A stretch of 64,000 nt of DNA from NCBI RefSeq assembly GCF_003590095.1, contig NC_039481.1, positions 13,113,895-13,177,894 on the forward strand, written 5' to 3'. Shown here piece after piece: positions 47,405 to 62,278 of this stretch. This DNA is from Trichoplusia ni. Its lineage: Eukaryota > Arthropoda > Insecta > Lepidoptera > Noctuidae. How positions within the stretch are numbered: position 1 is the first letter of the stretch; every line of letters starts with the position of its first letter. The notes under the pieces are model-generated. The model was not told the DNA's origin, ran no database searches, and was given only the letters and a program-made list of their open reading frames with translations. The position numbers were made by a program, and so were the translations under genes.

Positions 47405-50400
47405 CACTAAATTGTTTTTATTTTACTTTATCGTTTTAATTGACACCCCTTATAACGACGAATGAAGAAAACCTGGAAAAGACAAATGAAAGAGCAATGA
47501 CGATGATGAATTGTCAAAAGAGGTTGGATACCAAACTATAGGCGCATTTATTTCTTCAAGTTTTCAAATCCCGAAAATAAATGCTTCGTTTTCGGATCAA
47601 CATTAATTTAACCAGAATAATTTATTTGATCGCATAACTTTGATTATTTATTTCGAATTCCTCACTTTGTGATTCATTTTAATAACTCTTGATAATGTCA
47701 TGTGTTATTTTGACAGGTTTAGTGTTAATTATGAGTGTACCGACTTCCGGGCCTCACTTCTTTGAACTTTTTTGTCCTGATATAATTAAACGACATTCAG
47801 AGCCCATTACCACTAATTGGTATGGAATTGATTTAATTCTGATTATGTTTTTGATATAAAACTGGAAGCTTTTGTTGGACGGATATTTGGTCGAGTTTCA
47901 ATCGGTTTTGTGACAGGAGTACCACAATAATATGAGTTATTGATAGTAAATGGTCTTAATGGTCAGGAAATTGAAAAGTTTAATTAGTTTGACATTAAAT
48001 TATGTTTTAATCATATTAAAAACTGGAAGGTTTGGACATTGACCGCTCTGCAACGGCAAAGTCGAGTAAGTTTTAAATAGTGGATGTTCATATGCAGCCA
48101 ATTGAACATTTAAATTCTCCATAATTTATAAAAAAATAATAACAACAACCAAGTTAACATTTAACAAACATATTAAAAGGTGAATATTATTATATGACCA
48201 GCATTCCTAATTCTTCAATCAATGATTATAAAACTAAAAACATTTAACAATAATTTGAATACGCTTAAAATGTAGCGACGGCAAAGTTGATTCTTGTCAT
48301 TTATTTTAAAACTTCATATATTAATATTAATTACCCAGTATAAAAAATGCATGTACGTTTGTTATCTATTAAATAATCTTAAAAGTATGAATAATAAAAT
48401 AAATCATATCAACTTTGAAATTTATTGTTTCTTTTTTGAATTTTTTTACAGTACTCTACAAAATGAATTTTAACCGAGTATTCGACTTCTTAATTCTCAT
48501 AGTTATTACCTATATTTTACTTGAGATAAATCAAAAAATATAAGTGTCTTCATACATATAGGTAATAGACCCACAGTTTTTTAATACATTTGAAATGACA
48601 GCTATGAGTCTATGATCATAGGAGAGTTCATATCTTGTGAAATTGGTGTTCAATTTGCATTTGAATCTTACGTCTTGCAACGCATGTCTAAAATCTGTAC
48701 TTCTTTTTATGACATCTAATAGGCAAGTTTTCTAAACGAAAGAAGTAGTAGTGAAATAGATAGATTTTATTATTTTTTTGAAATGGGTAAGCATTAGGCA
48801 CTAGTAACGATCTATTTTGATATGGAAAGTATCAGCGCTTTTGGTTTTAAAGTTAAAACAATTAGGAAGATCTACTGTTAAGTGAACCGTTTTGGTATTG
48901 GCTCCTAGTTTTACAGTCGTCAGAAAGACAGCTTTTTATATAAAGCGATTACCTCTATGTTATCTATATTAAATTCCTAAAGGCACGACTATCTTTATTT
49001 ATTCAAATGCTAAAACACAATTAATATTTACCTACCGACACTAATACCTAGACGAGCTGTCTTTGTGTTAAAAATGGTCACCCATCCAAAAAACTGACCG
49101 CGGCAAGTGTTGTTTAACTTTCATATTTTTTTTCGTCTGTTTGTTTTTTAAATAGTTTTCATTTATGTCGTGTTCATGAATATTTTCCGCCACACCTACA
49201 TTATCGAGTATAAACAAAGAGATATCTCGAAGGCTTGTTTAAATAAATTATGTGTCATTGCACTCTCATATTAATCATGATTACCTCTATATATTCGCCT
49301 TTCAATATTATTTTAAAGGCGATTTTTTACATTTACAAAAGAGCTTTAGCATTTTTTGTCAAGTTTACAATTATTTTCGGAAAAGATCACACAATAAGAT
49401 TAATATGTGTACAAAGAGTTATTATGGTACGTTTATAATACATGTAATATATTTGTTATGTTGTTTTACTATGTATCATATATTTATATATTTTGGTCTT
49501 GGGCATTTCTCTGAATTTGTCTTGTTAGTCTTAATATTGTTTTAAACATGGAGATTAAACAATTGGGTTAAATTGTAGAGTTTCTTGAAAAACATATTAA
49601 AATTTAATTAATATGTTATTGGTATTTTGAAAAGATTTTCAAATATTTTTGTAATAGATGGCGTTACTAGCGTTCTTAGCAATATTGAGAAAGAGAAGAT
49701 ATCGGTTATGATAAGCCGTGTAACTATTCAGCTGTTTAATGCAGTTTTAAAGGATCTTGAAATAACATAACAAAAAATGGACTTAAAAATATAATTATTA
49801 TTGTATACATAACTGTTAAAGAGATTTTCATATATTTAAGCAATCATGTGCTTACAGACTAGTAAACAAGACATAAAGAAAAAACAATTTTGGTCCACTT
49901 TTATACATGCGTGTCACCAATTTAACTGTCAATGACTAATACATAAGACAAGAAATTAATAAAATTAAATGTGACCTCTTTTTAAGAGATCTATGCATAA
50001 GTTTAAACGTCTTCACCTGAATTTTTCAATGTTACTTTAAAAAGCTCTTTGCATGCGACCAATGGGGTTCAAAAGTGAATATTATTCTTCGTATCTATAA
50101 ATATAAATAGCTAAAACAATATCTAGATTAGTTTCTGTAGTCAAGTAGGTATTCTGTCACCCTAACCCTCCAATTGTGAGAGTAAAACACGGTTTTCAAT
50201 TTAATAATTACGAACCCTTTTATGTACGGGGGCGTTTTTCAAACCAATTGTTTTATTTCATACCGTCCTTAGCTTTTATTGTGGCTAGTAAGTTAGCGAG
50301 TGAATGAAATGTTATGGTTAGAAATTAGTGTGATGAACGAATAATGAGTTGATGTAAGTCATAATGAGATAAGTAGATACAGTTCTATGTAAAACGGTTT

Positions 50401-51324
50401 TATTACGGGAGCTTTTTTCATATTTTGATGTTTGAAAGTGGAGTAAAATGACACAATCCTAATTCTACAGTGCAAAACTTTTTTTCGTTTGTTAGTTTAC
50501 AATTTTGATTATAATAGTCAGTTTATTTATATCTAGGTATATCAGTTTTAAAGTTCTTTCTGATTATTCACACTTTCAATTCGGTTATTTCCGAATTGAC
50601 AAAAGTGTAGGAAATAAAACTGAATATCCATAGCAAGGTCCGTTTATTCGATGTTGCACGCCGGTTTCGTGGCCCCAAATCGAAAGGAGCCCAACGACTT
50701 TTGAATTAATCATTAGTTTGGTATTCATTGTTTAGTATTGCGATCTTTAAAGGGTTTTGGCGATTTCGCTGTCGAATTCGTCAAGTGGATTTGTCTGTCA
50801 AAAAGTAAATTAATTTGTCAACTAATGAAGATTTTGTGTTAAATTCATATTTTAGGATGAATTCAAGGAATAAGTTTCTCTGTGAAGCTCTTAAAGTCTG
50901 TTGTTTGTTTGTTAATGAATAGTAAGTTAGATGAATGTGCTTAAAATACGAAATACTTATAAAGATTCAGGCGTTTCGTTTACTACTGAAATCGTTCCAG
51001 ATATTGGTCGGTGCGTACTTTCATGAAAGCATAAAAAAGAAAAATAAATAAACCGTTATTTATTCAAGAGCGTTCTGAGAAACCGTGCATTATAATTGGT
51101 CGGCCGCCGACACAAAATACCCAATAATATTCAAATTTTCAAAAATGGAATCTCGAATTAAGCCCGAGTGTTGCCAGCCATCGAGCATTTTCTCCCGTTC
51201 GAGTGTGCCCCATTTTCCCCATTCCCAGCGCGGGTATTGTAGTGAAAATATATTTTGTATGGAGACGGCATCACAATGAGAAGTCCGTGTTATTTATTTA
51301 GATGTATTTCATTGTGCGGACCTG

Positions 51325-51420
51325 AGTTCGATTCCGGCGTACTGCCAGACGGGAGGCAATCGAGTCAGGACCACTGTACCCGTACAGGTAACGGATTGGC
51401 AAATAATTGAAATCTAGCCC
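51325..51420 (+). repeat. Possible second tRNA-like SINE fragment
   Basis: CTGAGTTCGATTCCGGCGTA contains a good B box (GTTCGATTCC), followed by a non-tRNA body (CCAGACGGGAGGCAATCGAG). No A box is seen, so it is not a tRNA gene. It does not match the other SINE family. Confidence 0.35.
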
Positions 51421-52355
51421 CTGCTATTGTTAGAAAAATCTAACGAAAAATGTATTTGTGCGTTCTTGAGTTGAAGTAGCTGACTGAGATGGAGTGCCTG
51501 AGAGTATGTATTGCGTCGGTATATTAATACACGATTCATATCTTGTACTATGCCCTTGCTAACAAAAACAATATAGGGTCATTTTAGATTTTCTTGATAA
51601 TTGACTAAAGATGCTTGATATCACAAGAGCTTCATTAATACTTAATCGAATATATCTCATCAACATTTAAGCTAACATACCATACTTAACGTTCACTTAG
51701 TGAAATCATAAACCATAAAGAAATGAGAGAACGAACAACGGCACAATAATCAATCAAAGTTATCATCAATTCAATATAAAATCAACACAAGCATTCTCAA
51801 ATAATTCGCGAAACATTCCCAGTTGTCAGTGTTACACACAAAACGTCGTCAAGACAAAAGCGCTGATGGCCAGTGTTGCCTGTTATAAAATAAACACCAA
51901 TAATGGGTATTTCTTGATCGTGATTCAATAATTTCTCGGATCGATAGCTATTGAAAGTGATAAATGATATTTTTATACACAATAGTGTTGTCAAGATTAA
52001 TTAAAGTTAGTGTTGTTCAAATAGTTAGTTAACCAAAGATCGGGTAGCTTTGTGTACTATAAAAGAGGTTGCATGGCGGAGCCTTTTGTTGCGGCTTGCC
52101 TTGTGGGCTGGCATTTGTTTAAAATTGTTTACTTTGTGCCTAATTGTGAAATCTTAGTTTTGTACATGTTTTTTTTATGGATTGTATTCAAATATGTTGA
52201 TAGCTTGAATCTTGCTTCATTGGTTGTAAAGATGTAGCAAGTCATCAGACATGGTGATATGGGGAAACTAAGATGGTGGTGTAAATTATTATGATAGATA
52301 TTTATAAAGCGTGTGCGCGTTTTGGTATTATAAAGCACGCGCGCGATTGGAATAA

Positions 52356-52530
52356 ATGTACGGATAGCCGATTGGTTGAGGTCACCACGCCAAACCCACT
52401 GTGCTTGTTGTGTCGCGGGTGTGATCCCCGCGTAGGACAAGCATTTGTGTGATCCACGAATGCTTTGTATATTTGTAAAACCCCCGCGACACAAGGATTA
52501 AATTCCTTACTGCGGGAGTCGTGTTTTAAA
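52356..52530 (+). repeat. tRNA-derived SINE copy, nearly full length
   Basis: Same family as 25805-26003: CGGATAGCCGATTGGTTGAG head, CGCGGGTGTGATCCCCGCGT in the B-box area, then AAAACCCCCGCGACACAAGG and the GGATTAAATTCCTTACTGCG tail, followed by an A-rich run. It lacks part of the middle relative to the other copy. Confidence 0.82.
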
Positions 52531-53107
52531 AAAAATACTCTCTTAGTTATCTTCATTAAAAAGTTACCTTTGTCTTGTAACGTAATTAAAGTAGCATCGG
52601 AGTCACTTCCAAATACATACATTTTGTAGACAAAATATGAAAAACATTTCTGAAACTAGAGCAAAACATACAAACAATTCAGAAACCACACAATCAAATT
52701 CCAAAAATGAAAATGAAACGTATTATCATTATTATTTCGAACACGACGGATTACCTCCCCCTACGCAAGAGAAAAAAAATAAAAATAGCTATTCAAAATA
52801 CATACAAATAAGGCATACGTAATATTGTATGTGGCAACACTGGCAAATACTGGCAACCCTTATTTCGAGACTTGCTTTGAATTTAATACCATCGATTTTT
52901 CTTGAGACGTATTTGATTTCGCCGTGAGAATGTGTAATGAAATCGAAGGAGGTTTTACTCTGATGTGTGTTGTACCTTGTGATATCGAATTGTGGAAAAT
53001 GTTTTTTTATTATTATATGTATTATATTCTTGGTTCGTAAGCCTTAGGTGTAGTGATAATGGTTTACGGGTAGGCGTATGTTTGATAATTTACTGATCAT
53101 GAAGTAA

Positions 53108-53165
53108 AAGCGACCAAGTGCGAGTCGGTCTCCCGATACGGGAGTAGGGAGTTTGCCAGGTTCGA
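53108..53165 (+). repeat. Fragment of the 'agtccgactcgcac' repeat end
   Basis: GCGACCAAGTGCGAGTCGGTCTC in reverse sense matches the CGCACTTGGCCGG end of the family. Short. Confidence 0.5.
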
Positions 53166-56100
53166 CACAATTATAACATAAGATTGTAACATATTAATTT
53201 GTCACTTAACAAATATATGACCTGAACAACCGTTTTGCACCTCGTACATGCATCAAACTCAGAACTTCAATGGAATACAATGTATAATTCGGTGAAGTAG
53301 TCAAAAACTATAGTTATAACTGCAAGAAGCGAAAAAATACTTCAAAACAAAAATAAATCTGGAACATTTACTATAACTTCACCTTCCTTGCAATACCTTC
53401 TTACAAATAAACAACACACATTCCGTCGTCCATAAATTGTCAGCTCTTTGATAGACAATACTGTTCGTATCAAGGCTACAAAAGCTCAATTAAAATGCAT
53501 TATTCAATCAACATTAACCAAACCACAATAACAAATGCATTGAGCTACAAAACCTTTGTCACCGAACGATTAAACTGTCGCGAATCGCATTAGTACCGCA
53601 AATGTGTCGCAATGAAAAATCGCAGTCATTATTGTGTACTACAATTATAATAATAAAAAATGTACCAAACGCATCCCTAACTTAATTGCGACAAGGAAAT
53701 ATCGCTCTTAAGTCATCGGAAATAAAACTTACCGTCCTTTTTTACAAACTATAAACCAACCATACGTAGTTTATTTGAATTTAAACTTTGTGCTTCAAAA
53801 GTTTGGGTTGAAATTCGTGTGTGCCCCGTTTTTTCGGCTACTGACCTTTGTACATGAATAAATTAATTTGTAGTGAGGACCATTGTGCTATAGTTTCTAT
53901 TATTGGACGCTGTTAATTGTTAAAGTTCTCGGCTGACAGTTACGCGTCGGGTTAATGGGTATGCGGTGTTTCAATAGTTATTTATCCTATTGTTGTAATG
54001 TTTTAGGATGAATAGTATTCACTAAATTTGGGTCTAGAATGGTACAAACTTCGTGAGTGATTGACCCGGGGCACTTTTGATTTTGAAAGGCTTACGTGCA
54101 TTCGACTGTAGGTTTATTATGTTGTAATCAGTATTGTGCTGGTCTACAATTAGATTTTGATAAATGTATTAGTTTTAATTGTGTTTTGCGTAACGTTTGA
54201 ATGGAGTTTGTTTAATAGTGTTATTTAATGACCGTAGCTGTTTAAGTGATTGTGAATTACTATATTTCAGTTTAGCTTCTAACAGTTCAGATTTTATTAG
54301 TGAACATGAACTAGCACTACACGTATCATACAAGCTTATTTGGTCAGATTAAGAAAGAGGAGGAAACTAGTGCTAATTCCAACTTATTATAAATATAATG
54401 TTCTGGACAAGATTAAAAAATCGTAGAGCTGAACGAAATATCTCCCGTAAAACAAATTTGAAATCCATTCAACAAATTTTCATAGCACTAAAAATACATT
54501 ACAATATGTCACCACATAAAACATAATTCTGTACACAGAAGAATAGCAAATACATTTCAACAATGGCTAATAGCAACATTAGTAACAGCAAAACCATGCC
54601 ATTGTCATCAAATCAAATAAATATTCATAATTATCGCTAATGGTGGCAACACATACATGGCAAGCTGTGACGTCACACGTGTCCACATCGTCATAAACGT
54701 CACCGCCGTGTCTTGTGTGATTTATCTTTTCAACAATAATTTTTACAACGTTTCCCTCCTTTCCCCTCCACAGTGATTAATGATGGATGAATTCCTGAAT
54801 AATTACCAAGACTTTTAATATTCAAGTGATTTCGTAAAATTTTGTTCAAGGAAATCTATACTTTATAGGTTGGTAATAGAATCGATTTTGCGTTGTTAGA
54901 TTTAGATGACCCTCGAGAAAATGCTTGGGACTAAAAAAGCATGTGTGCGCTTTTGTAGCTAAATGATTTTTTGTTTCACGATTTGGGTTATAGAGTTCGT
55001 TTTTGATTGTCAAGTTGTGAGTAACCAACAAAAAAATGTGAATACCATTCAATGCAAATCTCAGTCGAGTTTTAAGGGTAGTGTGCGTAATTTGTTATAA
55101 TTGTCCCCCCATACTCATGTTTGTTCGCATGTGGCATTTTTATTGCGAATTAGTCGCAATCATTAATTTTGTTTTTCTTTTTTTTTAAAGTTAATATATC
55201 GAGTGCTCTTATTGTGGTAAATATAATTAGAATGATTTTTATGATCGTTCATTGTGCGGGTCTTGAATGCAGCTATCGTTTTCAATGAGTCGCATTGTGG
55301 ATTGTTTAGTCGGATTTATGTATGTATTGTGGGGTATTTTGTGTAGTACGTATTATTTTCATTAAAGAGCTTGTGTAACTTGATTGTTGTTAGTTTGAAT
55401 TATTATTTTTTGTATAGCAATCATACTTTCTCGAGTAACGTGGGTAAGCTTTTGTTCTTCGCGTTTCTTTTTTATTTTTTCTTGTGTTAAAGATGAAAAT
55501 ACATAAAATAGTTATCGTTATATTAGCTACTATAACATTTAAAGTTCCCAAAAACCGCACAAAACAACGGGTTCTTCCATATATTTTTTTGCGGGCATCC
55601 CTCTTGAAAACCGGATGCCCGGTTCGCGCTCGGTTGGACCTCAATAAGGCCTCTAACACAAGTTGTATATCTTTTTAATAATATAATAAATACATGAATG
55701 ATACCGGCGTGGAACAAAGAGGGTTAACAATAACGATACCTCTACTTGCTCCAGAATTCAATGGATTTTTGAGTGGTCTCGTTTCGCTGGCTTTGTGCTC
55801 TGTAAATGATATTGTGAATTATGAATTTTTCAAGTGTTCGGCATGACGGGTTGAGGAGTGAGCTTGTGTAAACTTTCAACAATAACGGTATTATGTCGCA
55901 CTATTATTAAAAAAGGACTGATAGAGTCTTCTTTGCTGAGCTAATTTATATTATGTCTCTTAGGATGTTATTTTGACTATTCCTATCCTGATCATTTCCC
56001 AATACCCAATATTATAAAGTAATTCAATCATAAATGCAAAAAATACACGTAGGTGTACTTTGGAAAAGTCATCAGACTTTTTTACCCATTTAATTCACCT

Positions 56101-59100
56101 CCCTACCATGTACTTATGGATAAAAGGCGAACAATATCACATAAAGCGGTATACATAGGTTGTTATTCAGTGATTCAGTGGCACTCGGGGACACTTGGTG
56201 ACAACTCGCTCGTGAACAATTTGTGCCCCCAGCCATGGGTCGTTAGCGTGATGTTATGCAGCTTAATGACGTAGCTGCGGTCACTCGGGGAATTTTCTAG
56301 AAATTGTAGAGCTGTATCTTGTTTTTGGGATGATTAAAAGGATTTGGGGATGACATCAGTCCACTTAGCGGCAGCTAGTCAATATAGCTTTTGGATTTTG
56401 ATTTTTATTGCAAGAATAGTAAGGTGTAATTTGGTAGGCAAATTAAATATCTTGCCACTAACTTCTACTACTAGTTTTGATTGAAAAATTGCTGATCTTC
56501 AGAAAAAGTTCAAGTTGTGATCCAGCTTGTGAAAGCATAGAACTTATTTGAAACAGATCTATGCAGTAAGCTTGAGAAAAGGTTTTCACTGTTTCACCAG
56601 ACTTCATATAACAGAACTCTTCTTGGACTCTACCTTGAATGTACTCTCTTTTAGGGAAATTATACTCAAAACAATTACCAAACCCCACCTCTCAAAACAT
56701 TATAACAGAGACACGTGTAAAGGATAAGACCATTTCACGTATAAAGAGTCTGTTTATTCTGAAACCAAAACACGATCTCAAACCAGTACTTTCATTGAAC
56801 GACGCACGAGCTCTACATATTACATAATAGTGCAGAATAACCCTTGCAGAATACACATAAATAACAACGTATCGACCAGCGTCAATTATATGGTGGCAAA
56901 TACAATTAAGCAAATAAACAGACGTTCGTATACAGCTGACGAGGAGATGGGGTCCACGATTCTTATGCAAATCGGAGGGCCCCAGAGAATTGCAATAAAA
57001 TTATCGCACGCCGAATTAATTTTGATTTGAGTAGTCGCTTTAATGATCATTTTTATGGGTTTTGGTTTATTTTACGGTTATTAACTGGTTATTGATACTA
57101 ATTTGTTGTTATATTAATTGCTTTAGCGGAGTTTAATTATTAAATGCTTTTTAACCGCAATATGATGACTAAAGAATCAAATTTTGAATGTACGGAAATT
57201 AAACGCATCAATGATAATCTAATAAACAGTGGTTAGTGGAATCACAAGTCAATTTACTGGTATGTGACATTACACCACAATTTTACTTTACGATCTACAA
57301 CCCTAGCAATACTCATTGGGCATATTTTATTTTATTTGACGAGTTATTTTTAAATACCATTTTAATTGGTCGTTAATATCCAAAATGGTGTAAATTTCAC
57401 TTCTATACATAGGTACATTGAAAATTATTGATAAATATGTATAGCAAATTTGCTGCTGTTACAGCACCTTTTTTGTGTCCCTACATGTAGCCCGGAAACA
57501 TTCCAGCGCTACCCAGATGTGTTGGAAATCAAAGCATACAGTTAATTGTACGGTTTCTTTAGTGTTGCCGTCTACAAACTGCATAAATTCATCACGTTCG
57601 ACTTGGTTCAGGTTTCCTCACTCGCTTCATAATATAAAACGTGTAATTGAATAATTGAAAACTGTATGATTGGTGAGTTGTGATTCGTACTTTTATAATT
57701 TTGATTCAAATTATAATTTTATGGAGAAAGGAAATTGTTTGTGATCAGCATAATCGAGGTGGCAGTTACCAGGTTTTTCTTTCAAAAAAAGATCTTACAG
57801 AAGCAGTTGTCAAAATTTGAAACGGAAACTGAATATTTTTAATCTTTCATTTATCAATGTAGCTAACATTTAGATGTGAATAGAATGAAGTGTTTCTACT
57901 GAAATAGGTACTACTGCTATTACATTACTGGACTGCCAACACGACTGTTCTATAGCAGGGAATCTGTACATTTCCCCTGACCAACTGAATACTTGTCTAC
58001 ACAAACAAAATACATACTCATCGTCCATCAGTCGGAAACTTGGCTCATCCAAACAATTCAGGAGTTCCACAATGCTGATCCTAATCGAAGCTCACACCCT
58101 AACAATCTCCAACTATGCATTAAACGGAGCTGTACCCTAGAGACTGGACGGGCGTGACTCGACAGTTTATCCCCAAACGCAGAGCTCTATGCAAAAAGGT
58201 CCCTTCTGAAGATTGATTGTTTAACAGTTATATCAAGCTTATAGGGTTTCCTAAGAGCGTGCCTGGTCAGCGGGTACGATTTACATTTTAAGTGGGTATA
58301 TTTGGTTGAATAAGAGCTTTGAGTCATGTTTGTTTTGCATGTGAAAATGTGAAGTGCGAAATCTTGCAAGAAAAGTGTATCAGATGGTAAATCTGGAATT
58401 TCCTTTCTGTAAGATACAATGAATGTAATTACATCATGGTTTGAAAGAATAATAGAATTGAAACAACAAGTGATTGTGTAATACTTGGAAATAATCAACA
58501 TAACACTGAAATTTCAGTATAACAATAAAGACAGGTCTCTTGAATTCCAGTCACAACATTTGAATCCATTTAGAATACCTAATACTACGCCGCAAATTTA
58601 GTCTGCATACAAAATGTGACAAACTATTGTTATCGACACAAAACAACTTGTATTTTGCAATAGAAAATATATTTAAAAAATTGAGATGTCAAACGAAATA
58701 AACGAACATGCAACCTGGCCTCTAACAAACTGGAAATTTGTTAAATCTTACAAAACTCCGCTCAAAGGTTCCATTGTCGTCAAAAATATTGTGTCCTTTG
58801 TATAGACTACAAATGAGGAACACACGAACTGAAAAATCCACAAATATTATTCAGAAAAGCTAAACGCGGATGTCATAAAGCGCTCCACAATGACGCTCGT
58901 GTCAGCCGAGTTAGCGCACTAATTACAAACGAAGCATACCTTGACAATGTTAAATTTGCCGACATTAATACAGAAAAAAACGTTATCACAACAGCATAAG
59001 GTCTAAACTATGACTGTCACAAGCTTGAGCCTCTGTAATTTGTTACAATATTTGACAAGCGTGTTCGACAATTTGTGTCAAAAAATACACTTGTTATTAA

Positions 59101-62100
59101 TGTCGTTATTAGTGAAGTTACGTAAACTTGAGCCAGACGAATCGCCCCTCATTGTCATGATCCGTAAGTGTAGATAATCGTCTATTGAAAAATATTAGCG
59201 TTGGCAACTGATATCTATATTGTTGTCGCGATTTTGAAGCAATTAAGCAAATGAGGCTGACATACGCTGTAGAAAACTCAATTATTAACAAAAATTCGCA
59301 AGTCGAGATAATTTCTAAATATAATTGCTAAGTAATTCGCATGAAATACTTTGGAAATTTCGTAATTGTTTGGGATATTGGGATGGCTCATTATACATAA
59401 TATTTAACGAAACGTGTAAAATAAATGAATGAGAACTAGACTTATTTTTAATCCATATACAATTTTCGAAGACAACTTTGAGGAGTTAATATATGAATCC
59501 TTAAAATATACAAATCTGAATACTTTAAAAGATGTTCATTAGCTTCCCATCGTCGTTTTATTCTGAAGGATAATTAGAAGCGCCAACATCCTCTGCCAGC
59601 CATTGTATGTTCACACGAACTCGCTATACCTATTATTGCACAACAATTATTATTGTCGTCTATAGCATATAGTACCAGTATGTTAAATACATCGTCATGT
59701 GTTAATATCATAGAATTTTTAGCGCTTGTTGTTAATCACCACGATAAGTAAATGTGAAAATTTATATTTTATTTCGTGGGATGTGGTTTCGTTTGGGAGA
59801 TGTAGCGGGTGTTTTGGGGCCTATCAAAATTTGAAAATGGATTTATTTATGTATCAATTTTTTTCGTTTCGATAGCCTACGTAAAGTAGAGGAAATCCTG
59901 ATAGTTTTTCATGAGATATCACTTTCGATATCGTATTTTTTCCTGTGCTACGCTGTTTCTATATTCCAGGCTGTCACCTGACAATCAAAACTGTATCACC
60001 TGACAGTCTTATTACGAGTATCTTAAACCTGATTCCTGAAAAATCGCAAAGGCATTTTCCATTTTGTTCCAACACTTCCAACCAGTTTTCTGCCAGCATC
60101 CGCTGGTCTTTTCCACTTTGCGCCGTCAGTACAGTCGTGTCCACGGGAACCTTTGCTTTTATTCGTCGATTTGCGTCGCTCGCATTATAATGGTACTGTT
60201 TGCCACAAAAGCATACAGGCGACAATGTCATTTAGCGACACACCACTAACAAGGCTGTCATTTTGTCAAAGTTATGTAAGATCGCGATTGTGAATATAAA
60301 GGATTCGTTTGAATGTATCGTTTCAGATGTGTCATGCTAATTCGGAAATTAAATTGTGTGGAGCACAATTGCACCATGCGTTTTGAAGTGTCAGATCTGA
60401 TTTTGGGATAAAATATAAACAGGCTGTTGTTTGAAATGTTGAGTAGCAAAGTTGGAATTTTTACATTTGGTTTTAAATGAGATGTGCTAGGTAATTGACT
60501 ATATTATAATTCCTTACTATGTCTGTTATTTTTGATATCGTTTAGTAATTTCCGTATTAAAAGGCTACGTTTACGTTGTCTTTCTATTTTTTCGCGACTT
60601 GTATCTTTGTTTAATTATATTAGCTTTATCAACTATGGTCAGGGTAGCGTCGTAATGAGTTTTAAAGTAACCATATTTATAATAGCAACATTTACCTAGA
60701 CAAGCGTAATAACCTCATTTGTAAAACGCAACGATCTTAAAAGATCAAACTAAAATTTAAAAAAGAAAGTATTACATAGGGAGCAGCTATTGCAGAACTA
60801 AGTCCCTTTTACACACATGCAAGTGTCAACAAAAAGGCTTCTCGCCACCAGCGTGGTCAAGACTAAAATCCCACTAACCATTTACTTAGTGCTTTTAATA
60901 GCCATAAAGAGTACTTTATAGACATAACTCATCTTTGATTCGACGAATATTTTATGACAGCTCACGTTTATGATTTAAGCCTAGACATCTTAAGGCTGGA
61001 CGATGGTGATAGTATACCTATTGCAGATACAATGATTAAGAATGTAATGGTGATTGCAAATAGCTGTTGCTTCGCTAAGGTATGATGAAAATATAATATA
61101 AATTCGCCGAGACCAGGTATCAAAATCTAAGAAAAATCCTAGCGTCGTTATGAAGGAAGCTGTTATAAAAGTGGAAAAACTATAAAAATAAAAAACTCTT
61201 CTAATTCGATGTAGAATTGACATAAACCACGACATTTTCCATTACTCCTTGGTACATGAGCTTAAAGTGACCCTTAGCTCTTAACATAGCTATCCTGCAC
61301 AATACCAGTCGAGACTCTAAATACCCACCAGCTACCATCTTAATAAGTATCCCGATCCATTACAATCGATCACTGATTGACGCAGACACAAAGGGACACT
61401 CCTTGCTCCAAGCACTGTTATCAGAATCAAGATTATACTAGTCCCAACGAATGCTTTAACGACCGTATATTACTGTTCGACAGGGGTCTTGGATGTTCCA
61501 GTTTTGGTGGATGTTGGAGCTACTGGGATAGAGCTTCAGTGGTTTTTAGGTGTGAGCGTTTATGTCGATCTGTGCAGGGGTGTATTTTGATTCGTATTTA
61601 TGATTTTTTGCTGCATTAATCTTCATAAACGTTCTTTAAGACCCAGATAAATATTTGACGAAATTAAACCACAAAGTCTTAGCTTTTAAATAAAGATAGC
61701 CGACAAAAATATGCCTCTTTCCATCACGACAGATAAAATTCCCATATGATACAAAATTACTTTCTTCTTGATTTAAAACTTCTTTAATTACAGGAGTAAC
61801 CTTCGGTTTTACATTACTCTGATTTAATATTGTTTTATTACATATACTCGTATGTCCTCAATTACCATTATCACAAAAAACCGAGTACCTCTCTGTGGAT
61901 ATGACAAGTGATGGTCATCATTTTAAGACGGGTATCACTTTAATGGCAGCTTCCATCTGATATTATACTTTTTGTTTCTTGCCCTTTACCGAACAATGGC
62001 CGACGATTATTGTGTTATTGACTGCCTCTTAGTATAGGTTAGTGTGGCGATTTATATAACTTCTTTTATCTTGGTGGTTTAGGCTATCAGACACAGATTA

Positions 62101-62195
62101 TAATATATTGAACTGGCTGGATACGTGTACCCATTTTTATGATATCTTTTAATTACTTTAGAAGTTTTTTCTTTTTCATTTATTCATTCTGTTTA

Positions 62196-62278
62196 CGATC
62201 CCACTGCTGGACAAAGCCCCCCCCTTCTCTTCCAATCCTCTCTATCTTTTGCGATTTCTGGCCACTTAGAATTTACTT
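62196..62278 (+). repeat. Lepidopteran repeat, 'cccactgctggacaaagcc' family
   Basis: CCCACTGCTGGACAAAGCCC, CTCTTCCAATCCTCTCTATC and GCGATTTCTGGCCA match a familiar LINE-related lepidopteran repeat. Fragment only. Confidence 0.65.

Noticed and set aside
61377..61619. 80-codon Cys-containing plus-strand ORF
   Set aside because: No cysteine pattern of a known peptide family, no signal peptide, no gene structure.
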